A DNA stretch of 64,000 nucleotides from Miscanthus floridulus (GCF_019320115.1 NC_089587.1:87252939-87316938); one strand, 5' to 3'. Shown: positions 1 to 10,195, numbered from the stretch's first letter. A program made the numbers and translations. The notes: generated by a model from the sequence alone, not told the origin.

Positions 1-2936
1 CATCTAGCGCACCTAGATGAGATGCCAGATGCATGTGTATGAATGTGATGAATGGTAACACAAGATGCATCACATAAGCATACAAGACAAACAAGTTATT
101 ATGCAAGACATAGACACCAATAACTATTTAACTAACATCACACCACTAACTATAGAGAGCAAGCACATCAAGCATGGCACAAGTTTTCCAAGATCTCAGG
201 TGCTCTAACTCAGTCATCATTCAAGGCATAAGTCACACTTAACAATATACAAGCAAACACTATAATTGGAATATGCCAATTTCTGGACATGCAAACAGCA
301 GCTACAAGATTTAGCTATAACTGGAGTTACACAAATCCAAATGACTTGAAAGAAGACATTCTGGAAAGCTTATGAAATTTTCTACAATTCATCTTTAATC
401 ATCTTAGCATGATTCTCAAGTTAACTAAGTCAAATATATCCATTTACAGAAACTGGTCCACAATTGACAGAAAGCAGCCATTTCTGAAACCCAACTTTAA
501 ATAGCTGTAACTCTTAAACTACTTGGCCAAATGACACCAAATTTTAATAGAAGCTAGATACATGAATTATCTACAACTTTTGTATAAACAAGTTTCACAA
601 CAAAGCACATTATCATGAAGAACTTTGCTAAGTTCCCAGATCTGTCCAAAAACCACATTTGCAAGAAAATAAATATTAACTTATGTTGCAAACACATAAT
701 TAGGTAAAACCAACTTTACCAACATTTCCCACATGACTAAAGAACACCAGAAAACCTAGTGTCCATGGCCAATTAAATTCTTTTAATGCATTTCTTAATT
801 TATTTTAGATAACAGGGTGACTTAATGAACATATACCAAAAGTATACAATAAATTTTACAAAAATTACAGTGGCTCACATATCCTATCAATAGTCTACTG
901 TACAAATTTCACTCCATTTGAATATGTATAGCAACCTCTATGAAAAAGACAAGTTGCTAAAGCAAGAAATCACGTGAGAGCAAGATAAACCAATAACTCA
1001 CTCATACTTCATCCAATACTCATGAAATTTTTACCACACATCAACTATCACATGGGTAGCATGGCACAAAAATTTCACTTCATTTGGAGCCCTAGATCTA
1101 CAGTTATGAAAAATAACAAATTCAACTAGCATCACAACCTTACTGCACAAATCTATTTTTACCGCAAAATATTTAAGCTAAAACATGCCATATTATAGAT
1201 CCACTGCATAGACAATTTCACAAGGATTCCAAAAAGTTCTCATTTACTATTTTACGAATTTTCTACGATTTACTATGAATTTCCAAAGTTCCTGCAAAAT
1301 AATTACAAACCAGTCCTTACGGCACTATTCACATGAGTCTATGACATTGCAGATAAGACCCTCCCTTTCTTCAAATTCTTGCGCGAAGCCCTTGACGGGG
1401 TTCAAAGCAGAGGAGGCCGTCGGAGGCTCGCGGTGCCGGCCAGAGGAGGCTCGTCGGCGGCGATGGAGTGGCGGAGGAGCACTAGGGGTCCCGCGCGCGC
1501 CCGCTGGTGGTCTCGGATGGCCGAGAGGTGGCCCAAGGTGGACCGGCCATGCGCACCGGCGGTCGGAGGCGACGGCGGCCGGCGACTGCGGTGCTCCCAG
1601 CGTGGTTTTGGACGGCGAGCACGAGCACGGCGTGCAGGCGAGGGAGGCGAAGCTGATGGCGTTGCTCGTGAGGAGCGAGGGGGGCTGAGAGGGGAAAACA
1701 GCCGCGACACCGGCGAGCTCGGAGCTCGGCCATGGCGGTCGCGTGTCTCGGCGCGGAGCGGAGCGAGGAGAGGGCAGAGGGAGTGAGGGCGGGCGCTCTG
1801 GGATTCGATGCTCACTCAAGTAGGGCGCATGGGTGCAGCAGGGAGGCAGGCGCACGCGTCGGCATGGTGGGGCGCGCGGCGGCCATGTACAGCGCCACGA
1901 CGGCAATCGGTCGAGCACGTGGCGCGCGTCGGTGAGGGCGAGGTGGGGAGCCGAGTTGGGCCGCATCCGAGCCGAATCAGACAGTGGGCCAAAAATGAAG
2001 TTTGAAGCCCGCGAACTGTTCTTCATTTTTCATTTAGAGACCAAGGTCATTAGAGCTCTTCCACAGCGGGTAATTAAGCCACAAACTGCTAGTGTCAGCG
2101 CCTTGATAACGGTCACGGAAATTCACTTTCGGAAGTCAAAACTCGGTCAAACTCAGTGCAACTTTTTGCATGCTCTTCTCCATAATATAACCTTCAACTT
2201 TTATTTTTGGACCAACTCAAGTTGCTTAACGAATTTCGGAGAACGCGGAATGCCAACGTCGTTGCTTAGCGAAACTCCAGACTTAGAATATTTCTAAGTG
2301 CTGAAAACAACAGCAAATTCGATCTTGTGACCTTGATTTGACTTACTTCCAAGCTGATCTAGCTCTTAGTCCAAAAACAAAGTTTGTTCTACATGATATG
2401 GACTACAACTTTCATTTAAGGTCCAACCTCAAAACTGGTATAGAACCTGTTGTTCTACTTTGACCAAAGTAGGATCACGATGAAGCTTAAATTATCCTTT
2501 TTGATTCATTGGAGCATTTTCTTGGCATTTGCCCAACGTGAACCTTTCATGACTTTTGTTGTAGAGTTCATCTAGAGTCATTTTGGCAAGGTTGCAAGGT
2601 TTGGTTGACGATCGAGAATTCCATTCACTTTATAAATTAATTCAAGCAAGGACATAACTCGTCATTTCATGTGACTTTTTTATTCCAAACTTCATAAAAC
2701 TTTTCGAGTGCCCAATATAGATGGGTATTGATGTGAGACACCTGAAGATATCCCAATCACACCACCCAAGCATATATCTTGAAAAGGGGTCTATAGGCGA
2801 GCAAAGGTGCAATATCCAAGTTTAGGTTGGGGCTCGTTTCTATAGGTTTGACCTTGACATCTTCATCATTACTTAATATACCATGTTTTAGCTCAAACCC
2901 ATTGCTTAACTGGTGGCAAACACCTGGGGTGTTACA
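1..2936 (-). mobile_element. Partial long LTR (Tekay/Del-like Gypsy), 5' end at right
   Basis: Read on the minus strand, the sequence starts at 2936 with TGTAACACCCCAGGTGTT, the same type of start (TGTAACACCC) as the two complete LTRs at 31338 and 40273. The rest is mostly AT-rich, non-coding, with a strongly GC-rich block at about 1370-1990, an architecture shared with the 4-kb LTRs in the centre of the window. The other LTR end and any internal region would lie left of the window. ORFs in the GC-rich block overlap on both strands and look like composition artefacts. Lineage is inferred from the terminus and layout only; it could be a solo LTR. Confidence 0.55.
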
Positions 2937-3493
2937 GGAGCCTTACCGTATGGGAGTTTAATGGCGCCCGCAATACTGTAGGGGAAATGTAGGCGCCTAC
3001 AACACTGTTTGTGTTAGGGCGGTTGCAGAGTACTGTTCCTGGTCCTAGTATCGTGGTTTGACTTGTGCGCCTTGCCCTGCTTTCTCCGCACGTCTCCTGG
3101 TCCCTACCGAGCGGGCGTCCCCGGTCGGTTGATCCCAGTCGGCTCTGATCGTGCCAGTCGGAGAAGAGCGGTGAGCAGGGGCTGGGCGTATCCCCGGTCG
3201 GAGAGTGTGGGGTCGGAGTCGGAATCGGTGCTTTTGGCCAGGCCTTCCGGTCGAAGAGGCTGTCCGGAGGCGGGCTGGTGACCGAAGCGAGCGCTCCGAT
3301 CAGAGAGGTGGGTCGGAGTCGAAAAAGAGGCGCTGTTTCTCCTTGGCCAGACCTTCCGGTTGGAGATTGGATCACTCCCCCGGCCTGTCGCTCCGATACT
3401 TGGGCTGGTCCATGAGTTGTGCGTTATCAGTTTGGGCCGAACCTTTGTTTGGGAAGCCGGTCTGCGAGGGACCCCGGGTTTATGAACCTGACA
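2937..3493 (-). mobile_element. Older Gypsy-type LTR fragment, truncated
   Basis: On the minus strand a LTR-like start, TGTCAGGTTCATAAACC, begins at 3493 and is followed by GC-rich sequence with repeated CGGTCGGAG-like words. The fragment stops at 2936/2937, exactly where the neighbouring TGTAACACC LTR begins, so the latter probably inserted into it. No internal domain or second LTR is visible. The insertion lies just beyond the 3' end of the UNC93-like pseudogene. Boundary and class are inferred from the TG start; no duplication could be confirmed because the other end is missing. Confidence 0.4.
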
Positions 3494-3555
3494 CATCTGA
3501 TTAGGCATATTGTAGGAGTAGAACTCCTTGCAACATATAAGCATCTCAATCCAAA

Positions 3556-3838
3556 TTAAAATTCTTCCAAAACCACCACCACCACCAAAAAGTATATATA
3601 TGCATGCATCATGCATGTGCGTGTTTTGTAGGAGTATATCCTTCTCTGCTCGATCTGACCACACGTGTATATCTGACTGGCGCAGATAGCGTCTTGGCCA
3701 CCCAGCTCGTCAGAGGAAACTGAACTGTCCTCGTCATCTTTTACAGCCAAGAATACCAGTAGGGCAAGCAAGGGGTAGCTCACAGCCATAAGCACCCGGT
3801 TCACAATTAGTTAGGTTACCAGGGATACCTTGTGTCTT
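3556..3838 (-). pseudogene. UNC93-like pseudogene, 3'-terminal exon block
   Basis: Last block of the broken UNC93-like membrane-protein gene. The minus-strand frame reads HKVSLVT-stop-LIVN followed by SYPLLALLVFLAV, a hydrophobic segment, then an acidic tail KDDEDSSVS and a stop at 3556. The internal stop is a TAA just before LIVN, where I would expect CAA (Gln). Relative to the preceding block (ending WQV at 5164) the reading frame is also off by a small indel in an ACAC run. The block is separated from its upstream part by the CACTA insert at about 3838-5163. Identity is from recognised family wording, not a search. Confidence 0.7.
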
Positions 3839-3841
3839 TAT

Positions 3842-4208
3842 CACTGATATCCTGACCAGCAGTGCAAGCATGTGAGACATCTTCCTCTGTACGGCCAAAG
3901 AGTCCATCTGTACGGCAAGACCTGTTGTCCATATGGCTGTCCTGCAGGTCATGATCGTTAACGCCTTCCTCGCCATGCTTGTTCCAACATCGATAGCCAT
4001 CCATGAAACCACGAATGATCAAGTGTGCATAGCCCGTACATGATTTGGAGTATTTCTTCTTATTCATACAATCTTTGCATGGACACCACGTAGCAGAGTT
4101 GCAGTGAGTCGACATATCCACCTCTGCTGCTCTAATGAATGACCGGAGACCCTCCAAATACTGATCACAGGTACGGTTCTTCAGATACATCCATATACGG
4201 TCATCCAT
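3842..4208 (-). pseudogene. CACTA transposase N-terminal fragment (transposase-associated domain)
   Basis: From an ATG at 4208 the frame begins MDDRIWMYLKNRT and contains the paired-cysteine pattern CPCKDCMNKKK followed by HLIIRGFMDGYRCW. This is the layout of the plant transposase-associated domain found at the N-terminus of TNP2-type CACTA transposases: W/Y-rich start, CxCxxC, then H and a GF..GY..W stretch. Only about 120 residues remain, and the frame then runs into the host exon and stops at 3816. No catalytic part is present, so it cannot encode an active transposase. Confidence 0.75.
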
Positions 4209-4734
4209 CTACAACAAAAGTTAAATGTTGAATTATATAAAAGTCAGTACTTGCGCATATTCTTAATCTGTTAACTATATAGTAGTTAATTATTGCTACG
4301 AACCTGAAAAAAGACGTTGAAGATCATCGACCGATCGAGAGCGATCAGATATTATAGCAGATTCTTAATTAGGATATCAGACCTACTAGAGAAGGGGAAT
4401 AAATTATCAATATGCAAGCTAGAGTGCAGACAAATAGCAGATCCGAATGCATTCGCAGCAAGAGATAGAGTTATAACCAGGGGTACCTTAAATAAGCCCG
4501 ATCGATTAACGTTGCGGGCGACCCATAGCCGATGGCCGGTTGGAAACCTAGCCAGCTAGCTCCGTGCGCGTGTCACCCCCCCCACCCCCCCCCTGCCCCC
4601 GAGCAAAATATCTAGGCTATAGCTGCTAGCTAGCTAGGTCGATAGGGAATCGAAATAAGGTAGAGCTTGTCGACCCAGCAGCAGTACACCCAATTAACTG
4701 CGCGAGCGATCGAGTTCCGATCAGTTTCTTTTAG

Positions 4735-5125
4735 GATATCGTCTAGCACGGAAGAGCCGTCTTTGATATGACAACTGACGGCTGATATCCCACACCGTCA
4801 CCGATGTTTTCTTAAAAAAGACGGGCTACAACCGAAACCGTCTCTGACTTACTAGCCGTCTCTGATATGCATTTTAGATCAGATGGGTAATGAAAGAACA
4901 CGTCTCAGAATCATAAACCGTCTCTGATCTAATTTACAGAACAGACAGGCCTCAACAACACGTGTCGCTAATACATTAGAGACGGCTTACGTGAAGACGG
5001 GTCTCCAATATTGTGTTATCACATACGGGTATTTAGATGTGCGACTGTGGACTAATATTTCAGAGACGGTTCTTTATATCACCTGTCTATAGTCCTTTTT
5101 TGTGATGGTTGCAGACGACCGTCTC
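4735..5125. repeat. CACTA subterminal repeats (AGACGG/CCGTCT)
   Basis: At least nine copies of the hexamer AGACGG or its complement CCGTCT occur in about 390 bp in both orientations, often within GAGACGGT or ACCGTCTCTGAT. Dense short subterminal repeats are the usual binding sites for the second CACTA protein (TNPA-type). Their position next to the CACTAGG terminus supports the CACTA call. Confidence 0.65.
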
Positions 5126-5163
5126 GAGTGAACGTGTCTCCTTTGTTGTTTTGTGGCCTAGTG

Positions 5164-5405
5164 CTACTTGCCATGCAACAGCCGCCCCTGCACTCTGCAC
5201 CGCATTGTAGAACCCGCAATACCTGCACACGTACAAGAGCATGCAGAACAGTGCATGCATGCATCTGGTTCGTTCATGCAATAAGCCAGCCAAGAGTAGA
5301 GTAGGAACAACAACTAGAGTACGTACGTAGTACGTAGAGACAGAATGATTAGGAATTGATTACCTACTGAGGACCTGTGAGTCGTTAGTGAGGGCGCCTA
5401 TAATC
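5164..5405 (-). pseudogene. UNC93-like pseudogene, middle block with one intron
   Basis: The minus strand reads IIGALTNDSQVLSR up to 5364, then a canonical GTAATC...TGTGCAG intron (5363 to 5223, 141 bp), then YCGFYNAVQSAGAAVAWQV from 5222. The splice restores the frame, so this block descends from a genuine intron-containing gene, not a processed copy. It is bounded on the left by the CACTA insert and on the right by the LINE-like insert, whose target duplication lies in the IIGAL codons. Confidence 0.75.
5392..5405. repeat. Target-site duplication, copy 1 of LINE-like insert
   Basis: GGGCGCCTATAATC here matches GGGCACCTATAATC at 6986-6999 (13 of 14 bases). Both copies are UNC93-like coding sequence for the IIGA region, so this is a duplication of the target and not part of the element. 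Confidence 0.85.
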
Positions 5406-6985
5406 AGAAAGATCTTTTAAGGCTGACGGTCTTTTTCCTCTCCCCCGAGCGCCCCCGCGGGGTGACTCGGGCGGTCAGCCACCGCCGCGCCAGCGACCCC
5501 CTCCTCCCGGCTCTTCCCCGGGCGCCGCCGCTGCCCTCTGGCGTGCGGAGGCGGTGGCCCATGACGGACCGAAAAAGGCATCCCGTCGCATCCCCACCCC
5601 TCCTCCTCCCCCTATCCCCACCCCTCCTCCACCCTGCCCTACCTCGAGCATCTCCGGTGGGTTGGCCAGCCGGCGAGCCAGATCCGGGCCCCCCCCGGGG
5701 CCGGATCCGGATCCGCTCTCCCCTCACTAGATCTACCCTGTGCGGCGGAGGTGCGCGTGTGGTTCTGGCTGCCCTGGTATTGACCGGCGTTGGTCTGCTA
5801 GCTGGGCGCCTGGCTTGCGGAAGTCGGTGCCGGTGCCATGGCTGCCTCCCCCAGCGGGCTTGCTGCAGGGGCGGTCGGAGCCCCAGCCTTACAGTGCCCT
5901 TCCAACCATTCCATCCTTCTCTGGTTGGGGCACCGCGGCCTCCTGTGCACGACGGCTGGCGGCCGGCGGTCGATCTAGGGGCTGCGTCGGCGTGGTGGAG
6001 ATCGAGCGGGGGCTGGAGTCGCTGCTCACTGCTCATCGGCTGGAGTCACTTGGCACGGTGGCACCCCCCATCCCCGACCCACAGTGCCCTACTATGCTTG
6101 GGTATCTACCCTGCTCGGCTTCTTGCTATGGGCTGGTGGCGGTGGCGCAGGCTGCGTCATTCTCCTTCCTGAAGCTTATCCTCACGGTTCGGGTCGCTGG
6201 GGCTGGTTTCTAGGATGAAAATCCCCGTGTGCTCCTGTCAACGATGATGGCGTATGCGGATGTCAGTACCCTTCTTGAAGGCGTCGTTGGAGCGCTCCTG
6301 CTGCCGTGCCTCTGCTCCTGCTTCCCTGCCTTGAGTTGCTCCTTGTGCTAAGCTTGATTGTGCTTCATGCTACCCTTCGCTTCGGTTTGTCCAGTATTTG
6401 GTTGGTGTTGCCGCAGTCGTTTGCTCTCCCTAGCGGATGCTTTGCTGCTATCGCTATTGCTATTCTTGGATGGATGATTTGCCGTCATGTTGCTCGGGTG
6501 GTTGCCTTGCCGTCGGTGTCGCTTCGGTCTCCCCTCTCAGGCAGATGCTTTGCTGCTGTGAGCGTGATGGCCCCCCATCCGTGGATGCTTTGCCGTGTTG
6601 ATGGTCGTCGTCTTGGGCGGATGCTTTGCCGCCGTACTGTTTTGGCGGATGCTTTGCCTCCGTGGTCTCTTCTCTAGCGGATGCTTTGCCGCTGTTATCG
6701 TGCTGGCACCCTTGGTGGATGCTTTGCCGCTAAGGCTGAAGCTTGCCTCGTCGCCTCTGCGGTCTTCACTACACTACTAGCTACCGATGTGTCCGTCTTC
6801 CTGTATTAGGCTTAGTCATTGGGGTTTTGAGGTGGAGGGTCTCCCCCCTCGTGTTTTCTTGCCGTTCATTTGTGCCTGTGGGATTTCGTTGGTAATTCTG
6901 GGATTACTTGCGAGTCCTATGTATCTTTGTACCAACTCTAACCTCTCCTAATGAAGCACGTGCCAAGCACGCTTTCAAAAAAAAA
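5406..6985 (+). mobile_element. Non-autonomous LINE-like retroelement (1.58 kb)
   Basis: The insert is flanked by a 14-bp target duplication and ends in an A-run after the 3' words AATGAAGCACGTGCC and AAGCACGCTTTC, a style familiar from grass L1-type LINEs. The 5' half is very GC-rich with ctctcccccgagcgccc near its start, like LINE 5' regions. No endonuclease or reverse transcriptase domain is present, so it is an internally deleted or non-autonomous derivative mobilised in trans. Long ORFs in the 5' half are antisense to each other and low in complexity; I do not call them genes. It interrupts the UNC93-like gene. Confidence 0.65.
6434..6732 (+). repeat. Seven spaced copies of GGATGCTTTGC-like motif
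   Basis: The core GATGCTTTGC(C/T) recurs seven times (near 6435, 6541, 6583, 6617, 6649, 6677 and 6716), usually within GCGGATGCTTTGCCGC, separated by unrelated sequence. It lies in the 3' half of the LINE-like insert. It is a dispersed short repeat, not a regular tandem array. Confidence 0.7.
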
Positions 6986-6999
6986 GGGCACCTATAATC
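6986..6999. repeat. Target-site duplication, copy 2 of LINE-like insert
   Basis: The second copy of the 14-bp duplication (one mismatch to 5392-5405) directly follows the A-run of the LINE-like insert. Confidence 0.85.
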
Positions 7000-7214
7000 C
7001 AGTAGATGAGGCTCTGGAACATGGCATCCAGCAGCCCGTAGCTGAAGAAGAGCAGAAACGGCCCAAGGTAACGCCGGCCGTCCTTGAAGTGAATGAGATC
7101 ATTCCAGCTGCCGTCTGTACCGGAGTTGGTTGGCAAGGCCTCTGCCCCAGACGGCGGTGCTTAACGCGGCGGCGATGGCAATCCTGACGACGCCCCTCCT
7201 CCTGCGGCTAGCAA
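6986..7214 (-). pseudogene. UNC93-like pseudogene, block between LINE-like insert and MITE
   Basis: On the minus strand the block starts LASRRRRGVVRIAIAAAL and continues STAVWGRGLANQ, then a one-base frame change leads into DGSWNDLIHFKDGRRYLGPF, LLFFSYGLLDAMFQS and LIYWIIGA. The hydrophobic segments and the FSYGLLDAMFQS stretch are typical of the later transmembrane part of plant UNC93-like proteins. The block joins the GYSLDF end of the first block on one side of the MITE and the IIGAL codons across the LINE-like insert on the other. Confidence 0.75.
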
Positions 7215-7393
7215 GTTTTAAATCTTCCGCTATAGCTGTCGCTATAGCCCGCTATAGCATTTTAAGACAGGGTGCCGCTATTTGTATTCATGTACAATTT
7301 AGCCGCTATATCTTGCTATAGCCAGATTTAGCTCCGCTATTAGCTGATTTAGAGGTATACCGCTAAACACCTTAGCCCGCTATTTAAAACTAT
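7214..7393. mobile_element. Small MITE-like insert in UNC93-like pseudogene
   Basis: An insert of about 180 bp begins AGTTTTAAATCTTCCGC and ends with the complement of AGTTTTAAATAGCGGGC, giving a 10-bp perfect terminal inverted repeat. It is filled with CGCTATAGC-type words. It splits the UNC93-like reading frame between ..GYSLDF and LASRRRRG... No convincing target duplication is seen (at most AAG/AAG), so the superfamily is unassigned. Confidence 0.6.
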
Positions 7394-8316
7394 AAAGTCG
7401 AGGGAGTAGCCGCTGGCGGCAGAGCCGAGCATCCGCGCACCCCAGTAGAAGACATTGTTGAGGCCCTTGGTGCGGAGCGTGAAGAGGACGCCGTTGACGT
7501 TGTTGAACTGGTACGTGTAGAAGAAGTTGCTGTCCCACACCTCCGGGAGCACCAGGAGCATCTTCCAGTCACCGAAGACGAAGAGCTTAAGGATTTCGGT
7601 ACCCTCGGTGGCCGGCGACGTGTAGGTGGTGGCCCCTGCTGCGACGACCTTGCTCCCGTCGTCACGGATGACATCGCTAGGTGGCAGGATGAGGAGGCTG
7701 AGCGCGGCGCCGAGGAGCATGAAGGCCATGTAAGGGATGTACGTGCCATCGTTGACGCTGCCACTGCCACCACGGTGGTAGTTGAACGACAAGGGGAAGA
7801 GTCCGCCGAACACACTGCCGATGTTGTAGAGGCAGAGGAAGAGGGAGATGTAGGTGCCGCGGTGGTTCGGGGCCGGGTAGGCGGTTATGATGGCGCCCTG
7901 GGCAGCCCAAAGGAGGCCAGCGCCGGCGCCGAGGACGGTCCCCGCGGCGACGGGGAAGGCAATGGAGGCCGGGCGGTGGTTGTAGTACAGGAAGGAGTCG
8001 TAGAGCGGGTAAGCGAGCGCGCCGAGCAGGAGGGTGGTCCGTGGGCCCAGCAGGTTGTGTGCCACGACGCCGAGGACGCCGAACACGGTGAAGCAAGCGT
8101 AGAGGGCGGTGTTGGCATCGTCGGCGATGGTGTGGTCGAGCTGCCCGGCGCCGCGAGGCCGGAGAGCGCGTTGAACATGCCGGCGCTGCAGAAGCACACG
8201 AGGCCCGTTAGGAACACCTGCACCAGTGGGGAGCTGTAGCGGAGGAGGAGCCCGGGCTTCGCTGGCGGCAGCGGCGACCGCTCCACCTCGTCGGCCACCT
8301 CCAGCTGCTGCTGCAT
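7394..8316 (-). pseudogene. UNC93-like membrane protein pseudogene, 5' block
   Basis: The likely start is the ATG at 8316 (MQQQLEVADEVERS), just before the family opening LLLRYSSPLVQVF, LTGLVCFCSAGMFNALSGL. A one-base loss near 8158-8164 shifts the frame; the protein resumes in another frame as GAGQLDHTIADDANTALYAC, then AYPLYDSFLYYNH, NHRGTYISLFLCLYNIGSVF and FYWGARMLGSAASGYSLDF, stopping at the MITE. Several hydrophobic segments fit a major-facilitator-type UNC93-like protein (UNC-93 family). Function in plants would be membrane transport or ion-channel regulation, by family only. With the other three blocks this is one dead gene. Confidence 0.75.
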
Positions 8317-8504
8317 ATCCGACAAACCGACAGGAGGGCTGACTTGGTAAGCCACCAATTTGGATGAACACTGCACGTCGTGCTCAAGATAAATAATGGC
8401 ACGCACGGTTATTACAGCAGGAATATTATTAGTGGGTTTGTTCCTTGCTAAATGCTAAAATACTAGAGATAATTTTTGCAACCAGCTGCTCCAGCGATTT
8501 TATA
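8317..8504. other. Upstream region of UNC93-like pseudogene
   Basis: This holds the presumed 5' UTR and proximal promoter of the minus-strand gene. An alternative upstream ATG at 8406 lies in the same frame as the ATG at 8316 but adds residues without family character. No clear TATA box could be assigned. Confidence 0.3.
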
Positions 8505-8672
8505 GGGTGTTTGGCAGGAGCCACTCCATCTTATATGAGGTGATGCATCATGAGTTTATTCCTCAAATTTTGTAGGATGACTCTATTATTCCTCGTACCA
8601 GTATTGATTATTAACGTGTGAGAAACGAGGTAATGATGCATCCAATCTATTTCATTTCACGAGCCAAACAAA
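8505..8672. mobile_element. MITE-like element upstream of UNC93-like pseudogene
   Basis: The segment begins GGGTGTTTGGCAGGAGC and ends CGAGCCAAACAA, so GTGTTTGGC and its complement form short terminal inverted repeats about 168 bp apart. The interior is AT-rich and non-coding. Terminal words of the type GGGTGTTTGG are common in grass hAT-like MITEs, so this is a plausible but unproven assignment. Confidence 0.45.
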
Positions 8673-9000
8673 AAAAAGAGGGATAGGAAGATGATGAACC
8701 GCCTTATTCTTCGAACCAGACACCCGTACTAATCCCCCGAGAACATGCATGTGTCTATGTCTATATGATGAGTCGACAAAATGTCCGCCTAGCTTGCAGT
8801 TTGAAATAGAGCAGACCTTGCCGTATGTGAAGACAAAAGAGAGAGAATCACACGAACAGGCGCGCACAAAAACGTGAAGAAAAACAACAACCAGACAAAC
8901 ACGGGGCGCACAAATCAAAGACTCTCCGCTCTCCGGCCGCACGTGGTTGGATGGTCTCGGCTTACACGTGGCATTCATCTGCGATGTTTGCATGCAATTT
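8673..9000. other. Unassigned intergenic sequence
   Basis: No convincing coding sequence, repeat or RNA gene was seen here. A 151-aa minus-strand ORF (8652-9107) has no recognised domain and runs across the poly-C tract and into the MITE. Confidence 0.3.
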
Positions 9001-9018
9001 CCCCCCCCCCCCCCCCCC
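9001..9018. repeat. Poly-C tract (18 C)
   Basis: Uninterrupted run of 18 cytosines immediately left of a MITE. Its true length may be uncertain, since long homopolymers are error-prone. Confidence 0.9.
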
Positions 9019-9022
9019 ATTA

Positions 9023-9267
9023 GGCCATTGTTTAGTTTCACCTTAACTTCCAAAAAGTTGCTACAGTACCTGTCGCATCGAATGTTTGCGGCCCGTGCAT
9101 GGAGCATTAAATGTAGACGAAAAGAAAAACTAATTGCACAGTTTGGTGGAAAATTGCGAGACGAACGTTTTGAGCCTAATTAGTCCATGTTTGAACACGA
9201 TTTGTCAAATAAAAACGAACGTGCTACAGTAGCCCCAAAATCCAAATTTCTCTAACTAAACAAGGTC
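9023..9267. mobile_element. Common grass MITE (GGCCATTGTTTAG type)
   Basis: Begins GGCCATTGTTTAGTTTC and ends TAACTAAACAAGGTC, forming imperfect terminal inverted repeats. The interior contains words such as CATGGAGCATTAAAT and TTTTGAGCCTAATTAGTCCA that I recognise from a very abundant grass MITE family. It is about 245 bp and non-coding. TAG triplets abut both ends, but an exact target duplication is not certain. Confidence 0.75.
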
Positions 9268-9484
9268 TAGAGCCGGGGCCCGACGCGAGGCTACACCTAT
9301 ATAGCCCCTTTGTCAACGATGCTAGGAATCGGAACTACCGTGAAAACGATTTTTAGCATGCACCCAGCCTCATATTTTATAAATGGCGCAAATGGTCAAA
9401 TTAGCCGTGCAATACGAATTAAGCATGTGCTCATATACTATACACATGTACGGACACTTCAACCACGAAGAAGAAGAAGAACCA

Positions 9485-9562
9485 TCCTTCAATCAAGGAT
9501 GCAAATCCATAACATAGCCTTCCAAAGGACTTCCTTGATTGAAGGATGCAAATCCATAACAT
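9485..9562. repeat. Short compound inverted and direct repeats
   Basis: TCCTTCAATCAAGGA (9485-9499) recurs in inverted form as TCCTTGATTGAAGGA (9531-9545). In addition a 21-bp stretch starting AAGGATGCAAATCC occurs at 9495-9515 and 9542-9562. The result could fold into a small hairpin. Origin unknown. Confidence 0.7.
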
Positions 9563-10195
9563 GCATTACAGTTACGTAGTGAGATCCCACAACGCGTATC
9601 ACCTGGCATTGCGAACCCCGTCTCTTCATTCAAACCTTGGCCTGTTTCAATTTCACCCAATATCAATGCTTCAATCATATACTCGGCTTGAGCTACACGA
9701 CATCCTTAGAGTATTCAACAAATATGAAAGTTGTCTTAAAAAACCACTAGCGATCAATATTCTCCTTAATAACAGCTAAAAGTGTTAGTTGAAGTTGATG
9801 GGAGTGCACAAGGAGCCTCCACCATAATTAGCTTTTTAGACCATTAACATGACCCTTCATATTACTACCTCCATTATCGTACCCTTGCCCACGTACCTTG
9901 ATAATGGTAGTTGATATTTAAGCAAGGACTGAATTGTTCGTTTAAGTGTCTAAATTGAAGATAAAAAGGGACATTGTTCATAGATCAACAATTCACGTCA
10001 TATTTTATTTAGATTCTTAAAATTATATAATCAAGAGATTTGAGAAAGATGATCTAGAATTAGTAAAGAAGGCTTGTTGTTACTTATAATTTCTAGTAAT
10101 TAGTGAGAGCTAATGAGAAGTATTAATGAAAACTGTGCAACATTATATTAGGGGCCCAGGCCCCTGTCTGCCCCCTTGTCTCTGCCCTACATGGA
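9563..10195. other. Unassigned AT-rich intergenic sequence
   Basis: No gene, terminal repeat or RNA feature could be supported. Short ORFs lack domain-like composition. Confidence 0.3.

Larger units (their letters stand above)
3838..5163 (-). mobile_element. Defective CACTA (En/Spm) transposon inside UNC93-like exon
   Basis: On the minus strand the element starts CACTAGGCCACAAAACAAC at 5163, followed by a subterminal zone with many AGACGG/CCGTCT words and then the start of a transposase gene (4208 down to about 3842). It ends abruptly at about 3838-3842 without a matching inverted terminus, so the 3' part is missing. It sits inside a coding exon of the UNC93-like gene: WQV ends just right of it and HKVSL resumes just left. 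A CTA triplet follows the right end, but no matching triplet is seen at the damaged left end. Confidence 0.65.

Noticed and set aside
1325..2026. 233-aa minus-strand ORF and overlapping plus-strand ORFs in a GC-rich block
   Set aside because: Several long ORFs overlap on both strands with Arg/Pro/Ala-rich low complexity inside an LTR; no domain or family character.
5404..6213. Long overlapping ORFs (157-236 aa) in the LINE-like insert
   Set aside because: They overlap on both strands in GC-rich sequence and show no endonuclease, reverse transcriptase or RNA-binding features.
7677..8239. Additional ORFs on both strands over the UNC93-like exon
   Set aside because: They are out-of-frame shadows of the UNC93-like coding sequence.
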